Positions 1 through 7,212 of a DNA stretch of 9,877 nucleotides are shown here, in pieces. Position numbers and translations under genes: made by a program. This DNA is from SBAX01 sp964646605 (lineage in GTDB: Bacteria; Planctomycetota; Phycisphaerae; UBA1845). The notes under the pieces were generated by a model. The model ran no database searches and was not told where the DNA came from. It saw only the letters and a list, made by a program, of their open reading frames with translations. The number at the start of each line of letters is the position of its first letter. Within the stretch, counting starts at the first letter, position 1. The stretch is taken from positions 1 to 9,877 of the forward strand of contig CAZYEX010000046.1 in NCBI GenBank assembly GCA_964646605.1, given 5' to 3'.

Positions 1-3000
1 CAGGTTCGGTTGAAGCTGCATTTCGGCCTTCGGGCGCGCTCCGGGCAGGCTCTTAAACTTCTTGACCAATTCGGAGACGTCCAGACCGTCGGGCTGGGTC
101 GTCGGCGACGGCGGGTTGAACACCGGGAACACGTCGCCCCAGCGGTGGGTCAGCATGGGAACATCGGGCCCGAAATTGTCGCAAGCCCCTGGGTCCGCCT
201 TGCAGTCTTCGCCGTAGACATTGGCGATGAAACTCGAGCTCGCCGCAACCTCGGCCCCGGTGACGTGGATTTGGACGTCCGCCGGCCAGTCGTAGAAGTA
301 CGGCGTACATTGCAACCGCGCCCCGATGAAGGTGCCGAGGCCCGGACTGTCCTGGGCCTCGCGGTAGTCGGCGATCGGTCCGACCCAGCGGGCGCAACCA
401 TTCGTTTCACCTACGGCCGTGCATAACACCTTATTCGTACAGGTGCCATCGCGCCCCGCGCCCGGGGCGCACGACGCAGTGTTACAGAGGCAGTCCGAGT
501 CGACGCGGCAAGAATGCCCGTTGTAGTTCGGGTCCGCCACCGCCCCGGCGCAGACGCCGCTGAGGACCGTGTCGAACGTGGAGAAGTCCGGCGCCGTGAA
601 CTGCTCCGCATTCCTGGGATTGGGGTGGTGCAAATCGACCACCGTAATCTTGATGGCGTTGCCGCCTGGCGTACTGACCGACCCACCTGGGGGCGGGCTG
701 ACCGAGAAGGACAGGTACCGAGTCTTGCCATCATCCGGATTATGGACGAGGGCCCGCGGAGCAACGACGTTGCTGCAGGCGCACTTGCACTCCCCGGCCG
801 GGTCACCCGGAGGACGACATTCCGCCGGCGGGCACAGGCCGTCGAGGGTGATGTCCGTTCCATCGCACTCCTCTTGGTTGGCCAGTTGCTCGACGAAATT
901 GTTCCCGCACAGCGCCGGCGGGCACGTGCAATTCGCCGCGCAGCGGGTGGGACACAAGTCGTCGTCGGGCGTCACCGGCGGACCGCCCAACGTATCCGGA
1001 TCGCACTGTTCGCCGGTCTCGGCGACGCCGTTGCCGCACACCGTGTTGCAGCGGCACTGGGCGTTGCACGCCGTGCAGGGACCGAGGTCCAGCCCGTCGC
1101 AAACTTCGCCCGTTTCGATGTTGTTGTTGCCGCAGAAGGCCACGCACGTACACTCGTTGGCCGAGCCGACCGCGTTGCAAGTCGAGGGCGACACGCAACC
1201 ATTGGGTACGGCCGTGGGGTCGCACTCCTCACCCAACGCCGTCTGCAGAACGTTGTTCCCGCAAACCGGCGGCGGGCACAGGCAGTCCCCGTCGCATCGA
1301 CCCGGGCAGAGGGCGTCGCTGCTGCCGTCGCACTGCTCCCCGCCCGCTGCTTCCACCACGTTGTTGCCGCATACGGCTGGGGCGACCGCGATTCGCAGCC
1401 TTCCGCGGACCCGCCCCTCGGCTTGGAACTCCGATACGCGGACCGTGTAACAGTTCCCCGCGGTCACAGGATTCTCATTATTCCCAATGACCACTTCGCC
1501 GGGATCGCCGAACGCGGAGCAGCCCTCGGGGTCGATATGGTTGGGCTGGACGCCGTCGAAACACTCGAGCAACGTAAAATCCAATTCGCCCGGACACGGA
1601 CAAACGGTGGGGTTGTTGGGGTTATGGTACACGGCTACCACGGTGTCACCTGCGAACTCGCAGTTGCACGCCCCGATGTAAGCCGCACCCGACGCCGTCG
1701 CCCGGTACTTGTACCAGACGTCGTTGTCCACCAGCGTCAGCGCGTTGTTGGCCGCTTCGCAGTCGATATCCGGACTCCCGTCCTGCGTCATGCCGAACGT
1801 GAAGTAGGCGAACGAGCCTTCACCCACGGCCTGGGCAGCGGGACAGTTGTCGTTGGTCATCAGATTGCCCGAGCAACTGACCGTCGAGCAAAGCTCATCT
1901 TCGAACTGCCACACACCGCCGAGATCGTCGCAGGCCCCGAATATCATCTCCTGGCAGTCCGTGGGCGTAATGCCCGTGCAGCACGCCCGCGTCGGCGGCG
2001 GCGCCGTGAAAGGTACGTTGATGCACATGGACAGATCACCGTAGGCGGTGACGTTCTGTCCGATGTCATCCTCGTTGGTGACGTCGCACAGTTCCTGATA
2101 ATGGATGTGGTTGCCCTCATTGGCCGCCGCGTCGAACAGATACAACCAGCAGCCCTCGTCGCCGCCCGTCGTGGTGTTGGTGATCCCAACAAAATACACC
2201 ACGCCGTTTTGCAATACCACCAGCGGGTTGGTGCCGTCAGGAATCAACGTCGCCTGGAAATCGTAAATGTCGCGCCCGGTACCCCAGACGGGGGTGGTCC
2301 TCGGGTTTCCACGACTCGAGGCCAGGGACGTTTCCCATCTGCCCAGCCTCTTGCCCGGCAAGTACTTGAGGGAATCCACGCAAGTGCTGCTTGGGCAATC
2401 GCCGTTCACATGACAAACCGCGCCCTGATTGGCGCCGCCCGCGCAATGCGCCAGGCGGGCGTAGAGGCTCACCCTAAAGTGGTCCGTCACGCCACCGCTG
2501 AGTTCCGAGCAGTTGGTGTCGGCCGGGCCGTCGTAGCTACCGGAAACGCAAATCGTTCTGAACGTGCCTGTGGCGGTAGGAAGCACGTCGTCAATCAGTT
2601 CCGTCGGCGTGGCCGACGTCTGATCGGCGACGCGAATCCAGTTGCCGATATTCAACTGGCACGTCGGTCCGGTAAGGTTCTCGCAGATCGGACAGGGGTT
2701 GGGCTGGGCAAGCTGTGCGCCGCTGCCGACGCAGACCCCGGAGGTGCAATCGGTCGTTTCGTGGCAAGATTCGGGACCAAGACCAAGGGAGCACGTCCCG
2801 CCCCCGCACCTCTGCCCGGGGACAAACGTGCCCTCGAAGCCCTGTCCCTGTGTCTCGCAGATGGACTTGGTAAGGCGGATGCCGTTGACGTCCTGGTCTT
2901 CGCACACGCCGGGCGCCGTGCAGCACGAACCGTTCACGCACGACCCAGCCAGACAGAACTGCGTAATCCCCGCGGTCTGCGGCGGGGCCAGGAAGTTGCC

Positions 3001-6000
3001 GTTCAGGGCGTCGCACTGACTCTGGTTGATGCCGTGCGTGCAGGCGTTGGCGGTGGGCAGACAGCAGGCCGCAAACGGACAGGCCTCGGTGGTAAAGTGC
3101 ATCTGGTACGGTCCGTGGTGACCGGCCAGAACCGAGTAGACCGGCAAGTAATAGGTCCCCGGCCCCAGCGGTCCGAAGGACTGCCAGAGGTTATCCTCGT
3201 CGCAATACGGTTCCTTGCGGAAGAACGCCTCCTCGCCGAAGTGATAGGGGTTCGGCGAGGGCGAGATGAATGCGTTGCACTCCGGATCCGTGCAAATGAA
3301 CGCCCACTGCGGCTCGTGTACCGGGGTCGTGCAACAGAAGTCGATCCGCAGGAACGTACACGAGTCGTTGATCTCAATCGCCTGCCACCAACCCGGATCG
3401 TCGGTTTGCTGGTTGTCCACCACGCCGAACGCCGGATCGGGGTTTTCGAAGGTGCTGGTCGCCGGCGTGTTGTCGCCCGACAGGGTGTCGACGATGGGGC
3501 TCCCGCCCGGCGAAGGCACGGTCAGCTTGATCACCTGGGCATCCAGAGGATTGTCGCCGCCCGTGTAGCGCTGCTCGCAACGCCCCAGGCAAAGTCCCTC
3601 ACAGGTTCCCGGTGGGCTGCCCGGACAGTCGTCATCCGTATCGCACGGGTTGTTGGCGTTGGTGCCGCCCAGGCAGCGCGCGCAGTTCTGATGCAGGGTA
3701 CACGCATTGGTCGCGAACGGTCCGCCGACGCAGAAGCGGCAGTCGCCGTCGTCCTTGCAGCAACTCAGGTTGAAGGGCCCGCCCATGCACAGCTTGTCGG
3801 TGCCCGTCGCGGTGGTGCAGCTTAGCTTGGGTCGCTCGCAGCAGTCCGGACTGCAGTTCGAACCATACCCGTTCCACGTGCCGCCGGAATTGGTGCAATC
3901 CAAGGCCGTGGCTTTGGTGGTGCAAATGCCGGTCGTGTTATTGCAGCACGCCCCGTTTCCGCAGGTGGTGTTGGCCACACAAGTCGGCGCTACGCACACG
4001 CCCGCGACGTTGCACTCGGCGTCCAGCGTACAAGGCGGCGAGGGATCGACGCCCGTCGTACACTGCCCGGTCTGCGTGTCGCAGATGCCCTCCAAGTCGC
4101 AGTTCGTGCCAGTCGTGCAGGCCTGCCCCACCTGTCCCGCGGAACAGACGTTGGGCGGACCCGGGCATTCCGTGCTGTCCGGCGAGCATGTGCCCGAGGC
4201 GCAGTCGGAATCCTTGTTGCACGCCGTGTCGCCGACGGTGCAGCGGCGGCATTCCTGACCCGTTCGCGTTCCGCCGTTGCACTTGGCGCATCTCGAATTA
4301 AGCCCCAGGAACGTGTCGCCCAGGCCCTCGCAGACCCACGGCGCCACTAGGTCGTTACAGATTCCGTTGCCCTTGCAGCAGGCCCCGACCGGACCCGTGA
4401 CCTTGTCGCCGACCAGTTCGAAGGCCAGGATACCAAGGCCCGTGCCCAGGAAGTTGCCCACGCCACCGATGGTCGGGCCTGCGTTGACCCAAATGTTGTT
4501 CGCGTCGTTGGTGCCCAGGGCCGCTGGTGCGGTCGTGGACATAATCACGAAGCGGTTGTTGGGTTGGAAGGCGCTGGCCGTCCGCCACACGACCCATCCC
4601 TTGGAGGGAATCGTCAAGGAGGGTTGGAAAAGAACCTGGTTGACGCCGATGTTGATCGACGGCAACGGCGACATCACGATGTCCTCTATGAAGTTGGGGG
4701 TGGGAGTCGCGTCGTCGTAGAACTCCACCAAAATCCGGTCTCCAGCCAACAACGCACCGCCGACCCAGCGCATGATGTCCAGGCCGATGTGGGAGGTGTT
4801 GGTGAGTTGGTAGTCGTCGCCGATGCGGTTGAAAGCCCCCGCCGGTCCGTCGGGATCGGCGCAACCGCCGCCCGGCCCGCCCGGTGCGGGAATGCAAATA
4901 GCCGAATCGGAAATCGGTCCCACGGTCATGGGGTAGGAGGGGAAGCCGGTGGTGGTGGTCTGCGTCAGACCGACACTGTATTTCGGGCAATTGTATTCGT
5001 CGGTGCCGTCGTTGGTGCCGCCCCCGCATAGACTGCCCTGTCCCGCGTCCTGGCGCCCGGAATCGCCGGCATACCAGTTTTGGCCCAGCCCGATGCATGC
5101 GGTCAACGTTCGCTTGCTGCACAAGGGTTCGGGTGCAATGCTGCAGCAGCGGCCCTCAAAACAGGCCGCCGGAATGGCGACGCAGGTACCGGCCGTGCAG
5201 TCCCCGTCCACGTTGCAGGCGTTGATGCCCGCGTTGCTACACTCCTTGAACACACATTCGCCGCCCGGGCAACCCGCCGCGTCGTTGCAAGGGAGGTTGT
5301 CATTCGCCCCGCTCAAGCAGTATCCCTCGTTACAGGCCGCGTTCGCCCCGCAGGGGTTCAACGCGCGATTGCAGAATCCCGTTCCGGTGTTGCAGGTCTC
5401 GGTGCCGTTGCACCTGCGGTGGTCGTCGCAATCCGCGTTCGAGGCGCACTTTTTCCTGCAGCGGTCGCATCGGCCGTTGCCGCCCCGGCAGTCGGCGTTG
5501 ATCGTGCAGTCTTCGCCGGCGTTGTCACTGTCCACGTTGCAAACCCCGAACTCCTCCATGCACAGGGTTTCCTCCCCAACGACTTCGCAGCACAAGGGGT
5601 CCGGAGCGTTGGCGATACAGGCGCCGTAGCATGAACCCCCGGGACAACCGCTGTTGGCAACGCACGGCAGGAGGTTGTTGATGCCCAGGTGGCAAACCAA
5701 GTTCTCACAGGTCTCCAGACCGGTGCAGAAAACCCCGTCGTCGCACCCGCCCACGGCCAAGCTCGTGCCGGCTGAAACCGGATTGTGCTCACACTTGCCG
5801 GTGCCGGGAGGCGCTCCCAACGGAAGATTGCAGGTATCGACGGTGCAGCGGTTGGCGTCGTCGCATTGGATGTTTTGCGAACAGCCGCCTGTGGCGACTC
5901 CGCCCAGTTCCGTGGCCATCGGCCAGGGGCCGACCAACTGTCCCGAGGCCCGAGCGCGGCTCATCTCATCGTTGCGGTAGTCGACAATCATCGTCGACAC

Positions 6001-6354
6001 CAGCGGGAACTCGCCCGTCGCCGCCTCACCGGGGACGACGTGCTGTTTCACGCTGCCCAGCTCCACAAGGGTGCCGGCGAAACCCTCGGTGGACTGGGAA
6101 ATGTCTTCGACCGTCGACGCCGGCACGGGGCTGCCCGCCTCACGCGCCGGACTGCCGATCGAAGGCAAGGCCTCTCCATGACTTCCTGCACGGGTCGATT
6201 GAATCGACAACCCCTGCCGGTCCTGCGTCCGCGAAGCCGAAATCGCCGGTCGGGCGTCGGACGCCCAGGCCAGCGACAGGCCGTATGCCAACGTCCCCAG
6301 CGCCGCCGCGCACAACCACCCACGCTGCACCACTACATTGTTCAACCGTCTCAT
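1..6354 (-). CDS. Giant secreted cysteine-rich multidomain protein (3' end beyond window)
   Basis: The frame is open for 2118 codons from ATG 6354 to the left edge; read codon by codon it has no stop or frameshift. Residues 1-31 are a signal peptide (MRRLNN basic start, hydrophobic core, AWA|SDA cleavage site), so the product is exported. I count about 180 Cys. Approximate order: Cys-rich repeats 158-427; beta-sandwich-like module 457-652; Cys-rich 659-925; PPC-like beta module 933-1088; Cys-rich 1097-1230; beta module 1234-1448; a planctomycete-type beta module 1501-1657 with NDxWYKY and a late GNCYTVRV strand; five CGN..GE.CD repeats 1662-1860; a C-terminal module 1866-2118 with RWGDV.P.FNPP followed by GLDVSELVKKFKSLPGA, which resembles the first half of a dockerin-like pair. 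Perhaps 40-60 residues are missing past the edge, judged from how such modules usually end. No catalytic motif is visible. An adhesin, surface or extracellular-complex role is inference. Function unknown. Confidence 0.9.
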   Translation of the reverse strand, partial: MRRLNNVVVQRGWLCAAALGTLAYGLSLAWASDARPAISASRTQDRQGLSIQSTRAGSHGEALPSIGSPAREAGSPVPASTVEDISQSTEGFAGTLVELGSVKQHVVPGEAATGEFPLVSTMIVDYRNDEMSRARASGQLVGPWPMATELGGVATGGCSQNIQCDDANRCTVDTCNLPLGAPPGTGKCEHNPVSAGTSLAVGGCDDGVFCTGLETCENLVCHLGINNLLPCVANSGCPGGSCYGACIANAPDPLCCEVVGEETLCMEEFGVCNVDSDNAGEDCTINADCRGGNGRCDRCRKKCASNADCDDHRRCNGTETCNTGTGFCNRALNPCGANAACNEGYCLSGANDNLPCNDAAGCPGGECVFKECSNAGINACNVDGDCTAGTCVAIPAACFEGRCCSIAPEPLCSKRTLTACIGLGQNWYAGDSGRQDAGQGSLCGGGTNDGTDEYNCPKYSVGLTQTTTTGFPSYPMTVGPISDSAICIPAPGGPGGGCADPDGPAGAFNRIGDDYQLTNTSHIGLDIMRWVGGALLAGDRILVEFYDDATPTPNFIEDIVMSPLPSINIGVNQVLFQPSLTIPSKGWVVWRTASAFQPNNRFVIMSTTAPAALGTNDANNIWVNAGPTIGGVGNFLGTGLGILAFELVGDKVTGPVGACCKGNGICNDLVAPWVCEGLGDTFLGLNSRCAKCNGGTRTGQECRRCTVGDTACNKDSDCASGTCSPDSTECPGPPNVCSAGQVGQACTTGTNCDLEGICDTQTGQCTTGVDPSPPCTLDAECNVAGVCVAPTCVANTTCGNGACCNNTTGICTTKATALDCTNSGGTWNGYGSNCSPDCCERPKLSCTTATGTDKLCMGGPFNLSCCKDDGDCRFCVGGPFATNACTLHQNCARCLGGTNANNPCDTDDDCPGSPPGTCEGLCLGRCEQRYTGGDNPLDAQVIKLTVPSPGGSPIVDTLSGDNTPATSTFENPDPAFGVVDNQQTDDPGWWQAIEINDSCTFLRIDFCCTTPVHEPQWAFICTDPECNAFISPSPNPYHFGEEAFFRKEPYCDEDNLWQSFGPLGPGTYYLPVYSVLAGHHGPYQMHFTTEACPFAACCLPTANACTHGINQSQCDALNGNFLAPPQTAGITQFCLAGSCVNGSCCTAPGVCEDQDVNGIRLTKSICETQGQGFEGTFVPGQRCGGGTCSLGLGPESCHETTDCTSGVCVGSGAQLAQPNPCPICENLTGPTCQLNIGNWIRVADQTSATPTELIDDVLPTATGTFRTICVSGSYDGPADTNCSELSGGVTDHFRVSLYARLAHCAGGANQGAVCHVNGDCPSSTCVDSLKYLPGKRLGRWETSLASSRGNPRTTPVWGTGRDIYDFQATLIPDGTNPLVVLQNGVVYFVGITNTTTGGDEGCWLYLFDAAANEGNHIHYQELCDVTNEDDIGQNVTAYGDLSMCINVPFTAPPPTRACCTGITPTDCQEMIFGACDDLGGVWQFEDELCSTVSCSGNLMTNDNCPAAQAVGEGSFAYFTFGMTQDGSPDIDCEAANNALTLVDNDVWYKYRATASGAAYIGACNCEFAGDTVVAVYHNPNNPTVCPCPGELDFTLLECFDGVQPNHIDPEGCSAFGDPGEVVIGNNENPVTAGNCYTVRVSEFQAEGRVRGRLRIAVAPAVCGNNVVEAAGGEQCDGSSDALCPGRCDGDCLCPPPVCGNNVLQTALGEECDPTAVPNGCVSPSTCNAVGSANECTCVAFCGNNNIETGEVCDGLDLGPCTACNAQCRCNTVCGNGVAETGEQCDPDTLGGPPVTPDDDLCPTRCAANCTCPPALCGNNFVEQLANQEECDGTDITLDGLCPPAECRPPGDPAGECKCACSNVVAPRALVHNPDDGKTRYLSFSVSPPPGGSVSTPGGNAIKITVVDLHHPNPRNAEQFTAPDFSTFDTVLSGVCAGAVADPNYNGHSCRVDSDCLCNTASCAPGAGRDGTCTNKVLCTAVGETNGCARWVGPIADYREAQDSPGLGTFIGARLQCTPYFYDWPADVQIHVTGAEVAASSSFIANVYGEDCKADPGACDNFGPDVPMLTHRWGDVFPVFNPPSPTTQPDGLDVSELVKKFKSLPGARPKAEMQLQPNL
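775..1371 (-). repeat. Five tandem CGN..GE.CD cysteine repeats inside the giant protein
   Basis: Within the giant gene, five units begin with Cys-Gly-Asn at about residues 1662, 1698, 1741, 1773 and 1816 and continue to a GE(Q/E/V)CD motif: CGNNVVEAAGGEQCD, CGNNVLQTALGEECD, CGNNNIETGEVCD, CGNGVAETGEQCD and CGNNFVEQLANQEECD. Units are 32-45 residues long and each ends in further Cys pairs. The pattern matches the cysteine repeat (DUF4215-like) best known from secreted proteins of Myxococcales. The match is by motif recognition. The repeats are degenerate at DNA level, so they are old rather than recently amplified. Confidence 0.8.
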
Positions 6355-6363
6355 TGTTCCTTA

Positions 6364-6368
6364 CCTCC
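6364..6368 (-). promoter_or_regulatory. Shine-Dalgarno site of the giant secreted protein
   Basis: On the minus strand, GGAGG lies 9 bases before ATG 6354 (GGAGGTAAGGAACAATG). This fixes the start: the encoded protein begins directly with a basic N-region and a signal peptide core, and no better start lies upstream in frame. Confidence 0.8.
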
Positions 6369-6484
6369 AAAACTCCCCGAGGATGCCCCCGAACTCCAGT
6401 CCGGATTCCTTTACCTGTCCACAATCACGCCCGCCGACACCCGCCGGGCGGATCAATGCTCAACCGTTTTCGCTAACAAGAAAC

Positions 6485-6499
6485 ACCGCCTCACGCGGT
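6485..6499 (-). terminator. Possible weak terminator-like hairpin
   Basis: On the minus strand, ACCGC-GTGAG-GCGGT forms a 5-base stem with a 5-base loop, followed by GTTTCTTGTT. The stem is short and the T-tract is interrupted. It may instead be a leader hairpin of the giant gene, which starts 130 bases downstream. Confidence 0.2.
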
Positions 6500-6513
6500 C
6501 TGCGACCCCCCGT

Positions 6514-6529
6514 ATTACTGCCAAGTAAT
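6514..6529. repeat. Operator-like inverted repeat upstream of the giant gene
   Basis: ATTACT-GCCA-AGTAAT is a perfect 6-base inverted repeat with a 4-base spacer, about 160 bases before the giant gene's ATG. It is AT-rich in GC-rich surroundings. It could be a regulator-binding dyad, but a single copy with no known family match makes this weak. Confidence 0.3.
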
Positions 6530-6633
6530 TGTCACCTTCGACGCGTTCCCCCCGGAATGCGCCAAAGACGCCGTGGCCGCGCCTCAGTCCCTTCACCCTC
6601 CAACCAAGCCGCAGCTCAGCGTGACGGACTCTT

Positions 6634-6769
6634 CCCTTGGCAGACTGGTCGCTGTTGGCGGGGTACTTCTAGGTTCATCAGCAGCCAAGTCCGGTAAACC
6701 TGCCGTAGTGTATCCGAAGGGTAACCCCAACGCAAGCTCCAAACCCCTTTTTTTCAACGCTGCCAAGCG
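6634..6769. ncRNA. Nested complementary segments, candidate structured RNA (strand unknown)
   Basis: Complementary blocks close on each other in the correct nested order: CTTGGCAG 6636-6643 with CTGCCAAG 6760-6767 (8 bases, plus two more pairs after one mismatch), then GTTGG with CCAAC, CTTC with GAAG, and AGGTT with AACCT around a loop of about 20 bases. The result would be a single long hairpin with internal loops, about 135 bases. I do not recognise it as SRP RNA, RNase P RNA, tmRNA or a known riboswitch. Short helices found by eye in GC-rich DNA can arise by chance, and no promoter is evident. Confidence 0.25.
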
Positions 6770-6843
6770 ATCCATTTCCTCGAAGGAACCCAGGCCCGCG
6801 ATGCCCGCAGGAGTCCACGGGAAACGGGTCACCGCCCGCCCTG

Positions 6844-6877
6844 GTTCAGGTTTCAGTAGACTTGCGTCAGCCTGAAC
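6844..6877. repeat. Inverted repeat GTTCAGG/CCTGAAC
   Basis: A perfect 7-base inverted repeat (6844-6850 and 6871-6877) separated by 20 bases, about 100 bases beyond the 3' end of the tRNA on the minus strand. There is no clean T-tract after it on either strand, so I do not call it a terminator. Confidence 0.3.
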
Positions 6878-6978
6878 GGAAAGGGCCGATCAATCGGGTC
6901 TAGCCTCAAGTGCGAACGGAATCTGTGGGAAGGCCTGCGACCGTGACGGGGGGAATGCGAAGCGCCTCGGCGAGCGCA

Positions 6979-7052
6979 TGGGCGATACAGGACTCGAACC
7001 TGTGACCTCTCGGGTGTGATCCGAACGCTCTAGCCAACTGAGCTAATCGCCC
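6979..7052 (-). tRNA. tRNA-Val (anticodon CAC)
   Basis: The minus strand folds into a full cloverleaf: acceptor GGGCGAT pairs with ATCGCCC; D-arm GCTC/GAGC with loop AGTTGGCTA; anticodon stem TTCGG/CCGAG (one G-T pair) with loop ATCACAC; variable loop AGGTC; T-arm ACAGG/CCTGT with loop TTCGAGT; discriminator A. The anticodon CAC (7016-7018) reads the valine codon GTG. T33 and A37 are present. The 3' CCA is not encoded and must be added after transcription. The gene stands alone, divergent from the SPOR-like gene. Confidence 0.95.
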
Positions 7053-7073
7053 GTTCTAAGAAAACCGTGTGTG

Positions 7074-7102
7074 TCTATACCCTCGTCGCGTCGGCTTGGC
7101 AA
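7074..7102 (-). promoter_or_regulatory. Sigma-70-type promoter of tRNA-Val
   Basis: On the minus strand, TTGCCA (7097-7102) and TATAGA (7074-7079) are separated by exactly 17 bases. The -10 box lies 21 bases before the first base of the tRNA, leaving a short leader. Both hexamers are close to the housekeeping consensus. Confidence 0.65.
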
Positions 7103-7146
7103 CCATTCCCGGCCCGCCGGAGAGCCTGGCGGCGATGCCCGACCCG

Positions 7147-7174
7147 TTGCCTTTTCAACGCAAACCGGTATGCT
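7147..7174 (+). promoter_or_regulatory. Probable promoter of the SPOR-like / small basic protein cluster
   Basis: TTGCCT (7147-7152) and TATGCT (7169-7174) are 16 bases apart. Transcription would start near 7181, about 30 bases before the ATG at 7213. This fits the chosen start and argues against an in-frame ATG at 7069, which lies upstream of this promoter and inside the tRNA promoter region. Confidence 0.45.
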
Positions 7175-7199
7175 ACGTTGTTCGTCGATCGAACGGCAC

Positions 7200-7204
7200 G
7201 GAGG
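7200..7204 (+). promoter_or_regulatory. Shine-Dalgarno site deciding the start at 7213
   Basis: GGAGG sits 8 bases before ATG 7213. The upstream in-frame ATG at 7069 has no such site, so 7213 is preferred. Confidence 0.75.
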
Positions 7205-7212
7205 CGGATGCA

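Larger units (their letters stand above)
6355..6978. other. Non-coding gap between the giant gene and tRNA-Val
   Basis: I find no convincing gene in these 624 bases. The open frames on both strands lack ribosome binding sites and the strong GC bias at third codon positions seen in the neighbouring genes. The part nearest 6354 must hold the promoter and leader of the giant gene, but I cannot point to a good -35/-10 pair. It contains a perfect 6-base inverted repeat at 6514-6529, a short hairpin with a T-rich tract on the minus strand at 6485-6499, a 7-base inverted repeat at 6844-6877, CCGAT/ATCGG near 6885-6897, and a nested set of complementary segments at 6634-6769. Confidence 0.6.

Noticed and set aside
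514..3825. Plus-strand open frame of 1103 codons opposite the giant gene
   Set aside because: It is in codon-for-codon register with the minus-strand gene. Its stops would need Leu TTA, Leu CTA or Ser TCA on the minus strand, which this GC-rich gene avoids; its end at 3823-3825 is exactly such a CTA. The Arg/Ala/Val-rich product has no recognisable domains, and the minus strand has an SD, signal peptide and known modules.
4277..5122. Minus-strand frames of 117 and 255 codons within the giant gene
   Set aside because: They are alternative-frame shadows of the cysteine-rich protein; the true frame runs through both with a consistent domain structure.
6675..6705. CTGATGA on the minus strand as a hammerhead ribozyme core
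   Set aside because: The following sequence (ACCTAGAAG) does not form stem II, and the GAAA segment and cleavage-site stem are missing.
6680..6705. Similarity to the SRP RNA domain IV loop (GCAGCCAAG and TCCGG)
   Set aside because: The two pieces occur in the wrong order for SRP RNA, and the GGAAGGAAGC core is absent.
6593..6832. Minus-strand 79-codon GTG-start frame in the gap
   Set aside because: No clear ribosome binding site, little third-position GC bias compared with neighbours, no recognised family, and it overlaps the candidate RNA fold.
6573..6875. Plus-strand 100-codon frame in the gap
   Set aside because: No ribosome binding site, low-complexity product without recognised motifs, and codon use unlike neighbouring genes.
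7069..7212. Upstream ATG at 7069 as start of the SPOR-like protein
   Set aside because: It lies inside the tRNA promoter region, lacks a Shine-Dalgarno site, and precedes the likely promoter; GGAGG 8 bases before 7213 and the MAKARRGPALFELL start favour 7213.
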